Shown in pieces: positions 1 to 11,030 of a DNA stretch of 64,000 nucleotides (the first letter of the stretch is position 1; each line of letters begins with the position of its first letter). A model generated the notes under the pieces. It did not search any database. It was not told the DNA's origin and worked only from the letters and a program-made list of their open reading frames with translations. A program made the position numbers and the translations under genes. The DNA lies in the NCBI GenBank assembly GCA_019914995.1, contig CM034141.1, positions 4,938,001 to 5,002,000 of the forward strand, in the 5' to 3' direction. The stretch comes from Acanthochlamys bracteata. Lineage: Eukaryota > Streptophyta > Magnoliopsida > Pandanales > Velloziaceae.

Positions 1-912
1 CATAAGGAACAATTCCTCCAAATCATGGACAGCTGGACACTGGAGTATTAGCAGTCAAATTACATAGCTTTGGTGCCACCATGGAGCTGATTGGTAGAAT
101 GAAACTTTTAGGATATAAACAGATGCACGCATTCTTCTTTATGTTCCTGCTTTCAAGTGGGCAAAGAATATTCAGACCAAGATAATGTGTGTATATATAT
201 ATGCAATCCAAAGACTTGCATAAGAAATACTGCACATTGAGGACATGGTGAGTGAACCGAACATATAGTTGACTGAACAGCTAAACAGGTACTGATCTTC
301 TCAATTGAAAACCTATGGGTAGTTCAGTACAAGTAACCAAACAATATCAGGGATCAAAGAAGAATTGTCTTGGATAAGTGAGAGAAAGAATTTAGGACTG
401 ATTTGACATACACGTAATTTGTACAAGTGAAGGAGACCTAGGACAATATTTATGAACATAAATGCTGAATTCTCCAAGTAAATAGCAATTTGTAGTGCCA
501 GACAAAACTACGGTGCCGTTTGGCTAAGCATTTGCGGTGCTTTTCATTTCTGAAAGCACCTCACATTTTCTAATAAACCTTCTACAATATTTTATAGAAT
601 TTTTTTAAAATTTGAAAAAATTACAGAAAAATATTGTGGTACAAAATCTTTATATGTATAAATTTTATTATTTTATAAGTCAAAAAAGTCAAGCTCGTTT
701 TTCAAAAAAAATCTCCAAATACCCTTCATTCTAGAAAAGCTCCATTTCATAAGCACTCACAAACATCACTTACATTTCACCGTGTGACAGAATGGAATAC
801 TAAAATATACATTCAACGCAATCAAGAAAAAAGCTGTGATCTAGAAAGTTTAAGTAATTTTTTCACAAGGTTTAAGTCATTTTTTCCATGTTATCTTGAG
901 AACTGAGCTTAC
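1..912 (-). other. Partial intron of the fimbrin gene
   Basis: This stretch follows the last visible fimbrin donor (GTAAGC just left of 913). No fimbrin exon encoding the expected continuation (the FLWQLMR region and CH4) could be found in it on the minus strand, so I read it as intron that runs off the window. It contains an AT-rich repeat of the window's common MITE-like type at about 523-775. A 70-codon minus-strand open frame at 23-235 has no recognisable similarity and is probably chance. Confidence 0.6.
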
Positions 913-3900
913 CAAGTATGAGCTTCTTGTTTCCTTGAACAATGTCATTCCCAGCTACATTGACCAGAGAAAAGTTTAAGTCTTTCCCAATTTTTATAAC
1001 TTGGTTGCAGTTTTCAACCTTCCTAAATGGTAGCTTGATTGGAGGTTTTGTTGCCTGCTTCCAGCTAACTGATCCAGGAGAGACTTTGTCAAGAACTTCC
1101 AGGAGAACCCATCTACAACCATGATGCAATGTAGCAAATTAGAACCTGGCAAACAAGTACATCAATAATCACAATTTAAAGAGATTAAACATACCCATTT
1201 CTGACATCCTCAAACAAGTTATTGACAAACGTGGCAACACCAAGACTATTGATCCACAACCTGAAAGCTCTTTCTTCTCTAGATGTCTGGTCATCATCAG
1301 GCATCATTTCAGCAAAGGAGATATTTTTGTTGTCTGTGGACAAACCATTTCTGCAGATTGAAAGGACTCACAATATTAAACATTATCAATTAACATTATC
1401 TGAATTTCATAAATAAAGTATTAAACATTTCATTGAATGAGATAGTGAAGAAAATGAATATTAGGTAATCAATATCTAGGAGACTTTAAATTAGGAGCGG
1501 TAAAATAAAGCTTTTACCCAATTTGAAGACATCTAAGATATGGAGCGATTTGGACACAAATGCAATTCAAAACAGAGAGAAGAAAAGGATTACAACGTTG
1601 AATATAAAAAAAGTAAGAAACATATCAGCTACAACAAAACTAAGTTAGTGGAGAAATTATCCAACTTGCATTGCGAGCATTTACTAAGCCATTGATGAAG
1701 TCAACTTTGGTTGGTGAATGCATGTGGAAATGGGCTTTGAAAGTTTGCAATGAATAACATTTTAGGATCAAAGCTAAGGTGTGCAGAGAACAAGTAACAA
1801 AGAACTAGATTCAGCAAAACGCTTGACACACACAGATAGTGAAAAACCTACAGGAGACAGTTTATAAAGAAATTTTAATTGTCCTACAAAGCGTAATTGA
1901 GTGCCTATTACACCATTAAGGTGGGCTGCGTTCTAGTTCATTGCGAAGAAGCCCTATATCCTATATGTTTAAATCATAGGAGACAAAACAAACAAGGAGA
2001 CAATCTTACCTGTGGTGGAAGATTTGCGCAACAAATGCCAGATTAAGATTTGGAGAACCTTCAACAATATCCTTAGGAGATAGATATCTTTTGCAATCCA
2101 TTTTCTCTGCATGTTCAAGTATAATTTTGGCCCTTTCAGTGGGATCTTTCGTATCCAAGGTCGCTGGTGTGGAATGTTCAGGAGCAAGAACATTTAGAAG
2201 ATAGGCATACGCTTCTCCATCCTAGAAATTGAGAAGCTAATTTCACATTACAAATATGATGCAAAGCATAATACATTTATCAAAATATAAGCTCATCTCA
2301 TTAGGGGGTTTTGGATACATGGATCCTAGTGCGCCATTGTACTCTATCTAAGCCAATAGCTTCAGACATGTCATAAACAAATAAGTCATTTTGTACAATG
2401 GGCAACCAAATCTTCTTTAGCCTCCCCTTACCTCTTCTAATAAGAAACATGTCCAATGATTCACATTTATGAATAGGCACATCTACAGGTCTTCATTTTA
2501 TATGGCTAAATCATCTTAAGGAGGCTATTTTGGAGTAACTTCTTTACCTGCACCCGTTCATATGATACGAGAACCCTTACCCATTTAGCATTGCACAAGA
2601 ATGCTGGCACGGTGGCTCTCCAACTTCTCACTGCACTCGGCTAACACGGTGCATTGCTTTTAAAGACGGCCTACGTGAGCACAATCACAAGGAATCTATA
2701 TCACGAGGATTTACGTGATTTATTACAGGTGGCTGCCAACCTAACTTCAACCATCCTCCCTTATGGGGGGCATTGTACAAAGCAGAATATGATTGCAAAA
2801 AAAAAACATTGTTGAGATGGAGCTAGACAGATGTAAGCAAACTGCTATTGTGCAGGAGAATATGTAATTATACAAATAAGACTAACAGGAAAATATTGAA
2901 CTCAACTATGCATTTCAGGATTTCCTTCACAAATAACCATTACAGCCACACATTGTAAGATCTGCTTTCATGTGCCAATTAAGATTGTCTTCAAGTATTA
3001 ATAAACAGCGCCTTTACTGAAAACGAAATTACATTTCACACAGCACACATACCATTATGACAATGCTAGGATCAATCAAGCAGGGAATAGAAAGAAGATC
3101 AGGTAGATGCTTAGTAAAGGAACAATCTGGTTTCTTGTGAAAGCATACAGACAATTATTTAAAAGAAAGACTATTTGCTTAGATATGACCCCAAAAAAAA
3201 TATAGTCATAGGGGCTCTACTTAATGCCTTAGATCGTACTTGTTTCACTCATTTAATTGTTACTGTGAAACTTCCGAACTCATAATAAAAGCTCCATAAT
3301 ATCCCCTAGATGAGCAGACTGCTGGTATGACACTTATGTAAAGGTGCAATTAACCATTGTCAAAGTTGTAGTCAATATAGCTACCAATTGTCTAACTAAT
3401 TTTAAATATGCCAGGGCTTATTATTTGGATAGATAGATCCCTGGTGATCTTACATGATTACTGGATAAAAAAAAGTTTCAATCAGACAAGCGAAAGTTGA
3501 TATGCACATTCCAGGAATTATGGATACCTTAAACTAACTAAAAATTTGACATTGCATTACCTTCACATCAGAAGAGAAATTTGTCACAGGTTTCTTGTAT
3601 CCTGCCTTCTTGAGTTGAAAATTCATCCACTTGAGTAGCATCTTTTCAGGTGCTAGGCTCATCAGCTCTTCAACTTCCTGCATCATTTAAGACCATAGCA
3701 TGACCTTAAAATAGAAAGCACACATTTTATTGTAATAAGTAAACAATAAGTGGGCTCTTTGACCTTGTTATCTTCAACCAACTCCAGCAGTTGTGGTGTC
3801 TTCTTAAGGTTGATATCAGCCAAAAGTTGTATCTAACAAATATCGGAAAGGCATTACCACATATACCATGATTTAATTTGCATTAAACGTCAGTATCTTA

Positions 3901-5783
3901 AAATAGGATCAATCATCCTATGCCAGCAACCAAAACAACTTTGTTTATCACGCCACTACCCGATGTTGTACAGGGATGCCTGATTGAATACATTTTGTAA
4001 AGAGAGCAAAAGTTTCAGAATTTACCTTTATGATCTGAGATATCAATCCAAGTACAAGGTGAGGCTGCACAAGAAACAAATCAAGGAACTTATCAGGTAA
4101 ATTTATAAAAAAAAAAGAATGGGATTCCTAGTTATGTAGCAACCTATATGAAGCAGAAAACACCATACTATGTAAAATGCATATTTAAGGAAAAACACCA
4201 TACAGTGCAAAAGGCACATTTGAGGAACTTTGAACTTATTATTAATGGATAAAAGGAACTTCATGAAATTTGATTTTTTTTTTTAAAAGGCTGTTTTCTG
4301 AGTTGGAATTTCTGTCGCATTAGGCTACACTGACGAAATTAAAAACAAAAAAATTTTCTACCTTCTGTAGAGTTATTTAAAAAAAAAATACTAAAGGCAC
4401 TGGTCCTCTGTAAGATTTTTATCTGAAAAAAAAAGAAGAAGAGAAAAATCCAAAATTCTTTAAGAGTATGAGAAGTATAAAATCACATAAATATTACAAT
4501 AACAATAAAGAACCAACTTTGAAGTTTTTTGTTGCTGTTAAGTGAATGCTTCTAATTGGCTCTCAGGAGTAGCTTGCTATGGACATAAACAAGAAGACAC
4601 TGAGAATTGGAGAGATGTTTTGTCCCTTCTCCAAAAGATTTCAAATTTTCTCACTACAAGCTGCTAAAAGCCATGTTAGATTTTTATGTGTGATAGAAAG
4701 CATAGGATTTGTTGTTCTCATAATGCTAAATTCTCTAAAGTTGCAAACATACAACGAAGACACCAGGCAATACTAAAGGACTTCACTGTAAATTGCCAAA
4801 ATTCAACTGCATAGAGACTTACCCTCCCTTCGACTAGGTCTTGTGTCCCAATGTTAACAACGGTGCACCCAATAGCTTTTGCCGAGTTGAGGCAAAGAGT
4901 GTGATTCTCATTCCTTTCCCAGGGGTTCATCACCCCTTTAGTATTAATTGCCCTCTCATCTATAGTCCCCGGCACAGCAACATTGATCAACTTACTTGAA
5001 TAATAATAAGTGAATGCATTAGAACCAATACAAAATAACATAAAAGTGGAAGACACAAATTCTTGAACCTACATACCAAAGGAGGACACCTTCCTTAGCA
5101 AGGTTGAATAGATCATTGTTTGCTGGATTTAATGGAAGAAACTTCTTCAAGAATGTATCATCCTTGAGATAATTGTTGATATGTGCCACATAAGATGCCT
5201 TCTCTGACTCATCAATGGCATGCCGAAGTGTTGTTGTTGAGGATTTCAGAAATGACGTGGAGTTCTTCAATGCAACCTTTTTACCACCTGTCTTGATTGA
5301 TGCCTTTTTCTGGAGCGTCACATAGTCCTAGACATTTTTTCATCAATACATGATCAAATTGCCACTCTTTTCTCCTCGTACAAAACACAGTTTGCAACAA
5401 ATACGTCAAAAAATAATTATACCTTGAGGAAAGCTTCAAAGTCTATTTCTTCATCAAGATCTTTTCTAATCTCTTGTAGCATTGGCAGGATATCATCCTC
5501 TGTAACAACCCCATCAAGACCCTTCAGCTTCCCCAGCAAAGGAGGCAGGTTTACAACTTTTAGATGATCACCTGACTCCCGCTTTGCAGAAAGGTACTAC
5601 CCAACCATACAAGAAGTTCCAAATCAATTACAACAACTAGCAAAATATTTTGCTAAATTATGTTTGCATATTAGACTGCAACTTCAGATTACCTACTTTT
5701 GACTTGAGAGTCCGCAGCTCAACTTGAGTGAACTGACTCTGAAGCCATGGGTCAGAAACAACAATCCCCACGAACCCCGACAT
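913..5783 (-). CDS. FIM: Fimbrin (plastin), actin-bundling protein; N-terminal ~492 residues, 3' end outside window
   Basis: Fimbrin cross-links actin filaments into bundles in the cytoplasm. Ten coding exons read in phase: 5783-5697, 5596-5423, 5327-5077, 4994-4823, 4064-4026, 3832-3764, 3677-3561, 2221-2010, 1350-1195 and 1112-913. The start [17 protein letters not shown] is typical of plant fimbrins. Residues 1-90 form the N-terminal EF-hand-like region ([10 protein letters not shown]). CH1 covers roughly 120-240 ([28 protein letters not shown]), CH2 roughly 265-372 ([38 protein letters not shown]) and CH3 roughly 390-492 ([24 protein letters not shown]). Plant fimbrins are about 650-700 residues with four CH domains, so CH4 must lie left of the window. 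All exon junctions keep frame and I saw no lesions. The paralog number (FIM1 to FIM5) cannot be decided from this part. Confidence 0.95.
2305..2510 (-). mobile_element. LINE ORF2 C-terminal remnant in a fimbrin intron
   Basis: In the intron between fimbrin exons 7 and 8 the minus strand reads a stretch with [10 protein letters not shown], then [17 protein letters not shown]. This matches the usual C-terminal signature of plant non-LTR reverse transcriptases (RGRGRPKKTW ... ALDRAQWRxxIHVADP). Only this tail is visible, with no RT core or endonuclease, so it is a 5'-truncated, old LINE copy. A sister scrap lies near 14.06-14.25 kb. Confidence 0.65.
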
Positions 5784-7110
5784 GAACTCTCTGATTTCCT
5801 TTGTCAGTGAAAACTTGTTGATGCCTTCACAAACTGCAGAAGTGACAGTAACTCCAAATTCAAGTCTTTAGAAAGCCATGTGCAGATTACGATAAACTTG
5901 CAGAACTAGTCCAGAAGCATATGGCCCTTCTTTGATTTGGAAGAAGGACAGAAACCTAGTATACAATCAGGAGTACAATATAAGAGAGGTGATGAGCAGA
6001 AGCTATACACATAACCTTAAATCTAGTATGTGAGTTCATAAGGTAAACAATTCATATGTAGAAGAACAAAGAAAAGCTAGTATAACATTGACCAAATGTA
6101 ACTGACATTTAACCAACATTTATAAAGCAAAATACAAATACTACCAGATTCTTTATGAAATTGGACTATATGTTTTATCCAAATCTGTGTACAATTCAAG
6201 AATTGTTTGTAATTATTCATGAACTATTAGCATTAATTTCAACAATCAAATAGTTACTTTTTCCACCTGTAGAACAAGCAAGTAAGATGCTGACAAGAGA
6301 TATTTGTATTGTTGCCAGAAATTACAGGACTATCTGCGAGAGACATTTTTTGTGCATCAGTCCAGTTACTCTTGAACTTCATAAAAGAAAAATAGAACGG
6401 AAAATCTAAAGGTACATTAGAAACTTAAGAAAACACACGTGCATTTTCGTGAAAAGCCTTTTGTCTCCTGGATAAAAGATTCATATAGAAACATAAAACT
6501 TCACAGGTAGAAAAAAATTTTGATCTGAAATTGTCCTCTCACACCTCATAAGAAGAATATATTACATTTTTAATCAGATCTTATAGCATATTCAACAACA
6601 AAAGAATCAAAACACATGTCAGGAAATTGCTCAAGACAGCAATGCAACTAACATTACTGCATCTAACGAAATAAGAATCATACATTTTCCGCAATTTAAT
6701 TTCAAACCTAGGAATTAAAAAAATGTACCAAAACTTAATTGACAAATTTCTAAAACAAATAAAAAATTCCAACCAAGTCTCCAGCTCACCTCAGTATTAA
6801 CGAGTGAAATGCATCAAACTTGAAATTAAACAAGCTCAACAGTATACATGGTAGAGCCAAAAACCAAAATAAATAAATAAACAAAAAGAAAACAGATTGA
6901 GAGAAAGAGAGGGGGAGAGAGAGCGAGAGAGAGAGAGACTCACCAAAGTTCGTCTTTTTGCTTCTCTCGTTTTTGTTTCTGGATTAATTTCTTCTTCAAT
7001 TCAGTTCTCTGGTTTAATTTTCTCTGTTTTCCTTTGGTTTAGATTTTCTCATGAGCCGAAATGCGAGGAGATCGAAGAACCAAAAAGCTTCGATTCTTCT
7101 TCGCCCCCCA
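5784..7110 (-). other. Fimbrin 5' leader with a 5'UTR intron (5834-6943)
   Basis: Upstream of the fimbrin ATG the minus strand has an acceptor (TTCTGCAG, exon resumes at 5833). About 1.1 kb further up is a donor, CTTTG|GTGAGT, with the exon ending at 6944. The leader exon would lie at about 6944-7110 and is pyrimidine-rich with no clear TATA box. A CT run starts directly after the donor. The first-exon end is estimated. A 5'UTR intron is common in housekeeping cytoskeletal genes of plants; here it is inferred from splice signals only. Confidence 0.5.
6895..6940. repeat. (GA)n microsatellite just inside the fimbrin 5'UTR intron
   Basis: This is an imperfect GA/GAGA tract on the plus strand. 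On the fimbrin strand it reads as (CT)n beginning immediately after the proposed donor GTGAGT. Confidence 0.9.
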
Positions 7111-8743
7111 AAACATAAATTTCTTTATTAAAAGAAAAAGAGAGGAAAATAATGAACGCGCGAACGAAAAGCAAACGTGCCATGAAATACCTTTCGGTCT
7201 TTGTCAAGAGATCTCGTGTGGGGTAACACCAACCATATCTATTCACCAATAATAACGTGCCACGTCACAAGGACGCTTTTATTAATCTGTCCCAGGCCAA
7301 CTAGCCATAGCCTAGTAAACAAAAGATCAAGTCCAAGAAGCCCAAGACTATCAAATCAAGAATTTGAAACTAGATTATAGGCTAGGGTTGGATAGAAGCC
7401 TAATAGCATCTTTCAATTGCAAAAGTAATTCTATTTCTTCTTTCTAGATTTTAATTTAGCCACTTTTTTGTTTTAATTATCACTCACCACTTTACTTTTT
7501 TTAATATTAAACTTTATTTATATCAAAATTTAATACTAAATTTTTCTTCACGTATTTTATTTACCACCTTGAATTTTTAGACGTCACTTTTTATTGAAAT
7601 TTACTTTCGAATGTGTTTATGAACAATTAAATTCACTTTTCAAAATTAATTTATAAAATGTGAGTTTGAAGTTTGAAAGTGAGTTTAGGACGTGTTTACT
7701 TTGTGGGTAAAGTGAATTTATTTGAAACTCATTTTATCCAAATTAAAAAATTACATATATAATTAAAAATATTTAATAAAAAATAAAATATATATTAATA
7801 AAATATTTATAGTAAATTTTAAAAATAATTTTTTTAAAAAATTTTATTAATAAAATAATTTTATTTTAATTTTTGTATGTATTTTATATTAAAAATGAGT
7901 TTAAAAAAAGTGAGTTTGGAATGTTGATAAATAAGCCCTTGATAAAAATAATATTAAAATGAGTTTGAAAGTAAAATTTTAAATTTTGAAAAGTTTAGTT
8001 TTTTGCGAGAAAGCTGAGTTTAGATATTTGTATTTATTTTATCTTGAAAGTAAATAAAAATGAATTTATATGGAACGTAAACATACCTTTCACGAAACCT
8101 AAACTGTACAAAACGTAATTGTAATACGCTCTAATAAGGGTACGTTTAAAATTGGTTATAAAATAATTTTTTTTAAAATAAAAAATATTTTTATTTTTTT
8201 AAAAAGAATAAGTTTTATTTTTTTATTTTTAAATAAATAATAAAAATATGCGATAAAAATTTCACTACCTAAAATTTTCTTATTTTTTTAAATTTTTAAA
8301 TAAATTTTTAAATACTTATAAAAAATATATTAAAAAATATAAAATAAATAAATAAATTAGAGTTTTAGGAAACGCTTTCACAAACGTCCCATTTTTATGC
8401 ATTTGAAAAAAAAAAAAAAAAAAAAAGAAAGCTAGATGCGGCTTAGTTGAGAGACGAAGTTTTAGCTATCATACAGGCCGACTTCAGAGAGATACAAAGT
8501 TCTCGTAATGAAGGTTCTGTAAAGAATCAGTGTGATTTTCGTAGGAGCCAAGCTTTGAGTAAAGAGCAAATGATTGATGCAAGGTGCAGCAATAGTGTAT
8601 AAGGCCATGATATACTAAACAACATAGAAGAATGAAACAATCATATCCATAATGTCATACATGACCTCTCAAAAACACAAAAATTAAATAACAGGAAATG
8701 GTACTTGAAGCATTCATTCTGTCTATGTTAAGAAGAAGCCTCT
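7111..8743. other. AT-rich intergenic DNA between fimbrin and FLA7
   Basis: No gene is visible. The region carries a family-B repeat at about 7430-7630 and a related AT-rich block at about 7686-7950. A family-A MITE-like element lies at about 8137-8395; its core reads as the reverse complement of GATCTTTTTATTGCATATTT. A 21-nt poly-A run follows near 8406-8426. The right end should include the FLA7 3'UTR. Confidence 0.6.
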
Positions 8744-9565
8744 TCAGAATAATAGCATCAAGCATCCAGAAAGCAAAAGCATTAAATAATTAGCCAAGCC
8801 GACGCTGACACTGTATGATGACGAATCATTGTTCGACGATGAACTTGATGATTTTGGAGATAATGCTGAAGCTGCAGGGGCCAAGTCAGATGCCGGGGTT
8901 AAATCAGGAGATGGAGCAGGAGCAGGTGCTGGCGGTGGAGGAGTTCCGAAGATCGCTTGTGGAAGCAACACACGATCAATCTGATAGACAGCAACTGGAG
9001 CAGTAGAGTACACACTGCTACTGATCTTGGGGTTCGACCACCCAGAATCAACTCGTACCAGCCCTGACGCATCACTGATATTAACAGTGTATTGACCGCC
9101 TGCAAAGGTGCTTACTGGGTTAACTTTGGTAAGGTTCTTGAAATCAGAAAGAGAGTAGTATTTTGGAAAGGCATGGTAGAGGAGCAAAGACTTGAGCTGG
9201 TCTTGGGTCAAGTTGGAGAGTGAAGGCTTCTTCAGGGATGAAAAGGCTGTGTCTTTCGGTACGAAGATGGTGATGCCTTGATCACTGTTGTTTGCTTGGT
9301 TCTGGAAGGTGTCAATGACCTTGGTTTGAAGTAGGTAGTTGAGGAAGGTGTGGAACGGACCCGTAACAGACAAAAGATCTGTGAGGTTAACATGGTCAGG
9401 ACCTGGAGCAGGAGCAGGTGCAGGTGATGGCACACCGATCATTTGAGCAGACATTGGGGCCGCAAAGAAAGCTAGCAAAGAACTCAAGAAAATTACAGCA
9501 ACGAAGCCCATGGTGTTAGCTCTTCTTTTCTCAGCAGTGCCACTTTCTGAAGTCCCTACAAGCAT
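8744..9565 (-). CDS. FLA7: Fasciclin-like arabinogalactan protein, FLA7 type (single FAS1, GPI-anchored)
   Basis: FLAs are secreted, glycosylated proteins held on the plasma-membrane and cell-wall face by a GPI anchor. They act in wall structure and adhesion. The uninterrupted 273-codon frame holds a hydrophobic signal peptide (VAVIFLSSLLAFFAAPMSAQ) and an AGP segment (PSPAPAPAPGP). One FAS1 domain covers about residues 55-200, with the H1 motif TIFVPKDTAFSSL and the H2-type region VAVYQIDRVLLP. A second proline-rich AGP stretch (PPPPAPAPAPSPD) and a Ser-rich hydrophobic tail ending LMLLLSGCLMLLF, fitting a GPI signal, follow. NLTDLLSVTGPFHTFL and FQNQANN are close to Arabidopsis FLA7. The first ATG gives 18 residues before an internal Met that would start a more typical signal peptide (MGFVAVIF). 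Both are in frame; the coordinates use the first ATG, 9 nt after the UTR-intron acceptor. Confidence 0.95.
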   Translation of the reverse strand: MLVGTSESGTAEKRRANTMGFVAVIFLSSLLAFFAAPMSAQMIGVPSPAPAPAPGPDHVNLTDLLSVTGPFHTFLNYLLQTKVIDTFQNQANNSDQGITIFVPKDTAFSSLKKPSLSNLTQDQLKSLLLYHAFPKYYSLSDFKNLTKVNPVSTFAGGQYTVNISDASGLVRVDSGWSNPKISSSVYSTAPVAVYQIDRVLLPQAIFGTPPPPAPAPAPSPDLTPASDLAPAASALSPKSSSSSSNNDSSSYSVSVGLANYLMLLLSGCLMLLF

Positions 9566-9573
9566 TGAAACTT

Positions 9574-11000
9574 TCTAAGAAAGAAGACAAAAAAGATGGG
9601 TTCAAGACAAAATTAAAAGAAAGCTAAGAGTAGAAAAATGGCATAAGAGTTACAAAATGTAAGAAAACCACTTCTTTGAACAATTATTTAAACAAATGGA
9701 ATTTTTAGTAAAACTAACTCACAGTAGCAGAGAAAGAATAAAGAAAAGAAGAAAAAATTAACCAGAAAATTCCAAATGGTATGGTATGAAAAATTAGAAT
9801 AGCACATATTATATTTGCACAGTAAGCACAACCCACTGCTGACAAAATAGTGTTTCCAATTCCAACAGAAACATATAACAAGAGCTAATTCTTAATTATC
9901 TCATTAGGTGATTTTAATCCGTGTCACAAGATCTGATGGGTTTTAACTGCTAGCTCCAAGCTAACCGCACATAGGGTTCTGGATTAGCCAAGCACTCATG
10001 GTGGAGTGGATAGGGCTCCAAAGGAGAAGTCAAAGCTTCAAACAACTGAAAGTGCTGGTTTAACACCAAACTTGAAGGTTCATACTCGGCACTACAAGAA
10101 AACAAGACTACCAAGTGCAGAGTAATTTTAAGCACAATCTTCTCGCATTTGAAAAATTGTAACATCCACAATAGTTTTTGAACAAATCTTCATAATCCTA
10201 GGTCTCTGTCTGACTGCAGAACAGATCATCCTACAACCTGAGTTGAGATCCAAGTAACAAAACAGCAGAGTGGTAAGCAACATTTTTAAAGAATTCAAGA
10301 TGAAATTCCTCGCAATTGAATGGTTTTGGAGAATTTTAGTGATCAGAAAATGGTCAAATGACTCGCAACTTAAGACAAGCCAACAACAAGATCCTGAACA
10401 ATGTTGATAAACTGAAACTAAGAAATTTGCCAGACTTTAACTCAAATTGAGATACAAAAGGAACACTCGCATAAAATCTTGCTTACAGAGTGGATCATGA
10501 TGAACTTTCTTGTAACTAAAATGAGAGCAGTGACGCATCTAGCATTCACCAATGAAATTGTTTGCAGCAATTGTTGATAAATTGTTTGCAATTAAGAGAA
10601 AGCTACTTTTTTTTTTAGAGCACCAATTTGAATGGCATTAGCACCACTAAAAGTAAACGTTCTAACACAATTCACAACTGGGAAAAGAGCAATCCTAATT
10701 GTTAAACCCTAAACATAAACCAAAGCACCAAATCTAGCTTCTCGTCGGCCTATGAGATAAAAATTTAATCTACAAGACTGTTTATTCAAGTGTCTTTCCA
10801 AAATCTCTTCACATAACCAAGAAAAATCACTTTTTTTTTCCAAGATAACCACTAAAATTTGTAAGGTATTAGCAAAGGAAGAAAACAAAAAAAAGAAATT
10901 GTGCATCTGCTACAAGATTTAGAGTTTCATTGAACTAACCTTCAGATAAGCAAGAACCCAAATGGACACAAGAAAGGAAGGCAGGCGGTGGATGAATGAG
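9574..11000 (-). other. FLA7 5' leader with 1.37-kb intron (9575-10939)
   Basis: The minus strand shows an acceptor TTTCTTAG ending at 9575, just before the first ATG. A donor GAAG|GTTAGT puts the leader exon end at 10940. The leader exon then runs up to about 10990-11000, downstream of a TATA-like element. Inside the intron is a possible SINE scrap (about 9985-10070) and otherwise unique AT-rich DNA. The 65- and 73-codon frames seen here have no recognisable product. Confidence 0.55.
9985..10070 (+). repeat. Possible SINE-like fragment (copy 1)
   Basis: It shares CCAAGCACTCATGG followed by a similarly spaced GTGGATAGGG / GTCGTTAGGG block and an AAGGAGA ... TCAAAG-type block with the segment near 18196-18270. 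The order is reminiscent of pol III-type A and B boxes in plant SINEs. Both copies are short and diverged and no target-site duplication was found. Confidence 0.3.
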
Positions 11001-11019
11001 AGTTGAGACTTCAGGGTGG

Positions 11020-11027
11020 TATTTAAA
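11020..11027 (-). promoter_or_regulatory. TATA-like box of FLA7
   Basis: The minus strand reads TTTAAATACC about 30 nt before the inferred leader exon and about 80 nt upstream of its donor. Spacing fits a plant TATA box, though the motif is not a perfect TATAWA. Confidence 0.45.
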
Positions 11028-11030
11028 GTG

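Noticed and set aside
23-235. 70-codon minus-strand frame at the left edge as a further fimbrin exon
   Set aside because: The sequence does not match the expected fimbrin continuation after GNKKLIL.
6897-7118. 73-codon frame starting in the GA repeat (RERERER run)
   Set aside because: It is a translation of the microsatellite and lies antisense to the fimbrin leader.
8815-9435. Open frames overlapping FLA7 in other frames on both strands
   Set aside because: They are shadows of the GC-richer FLA7 coding exon; only the minus-strand 8744-9565 frame has family motifs.
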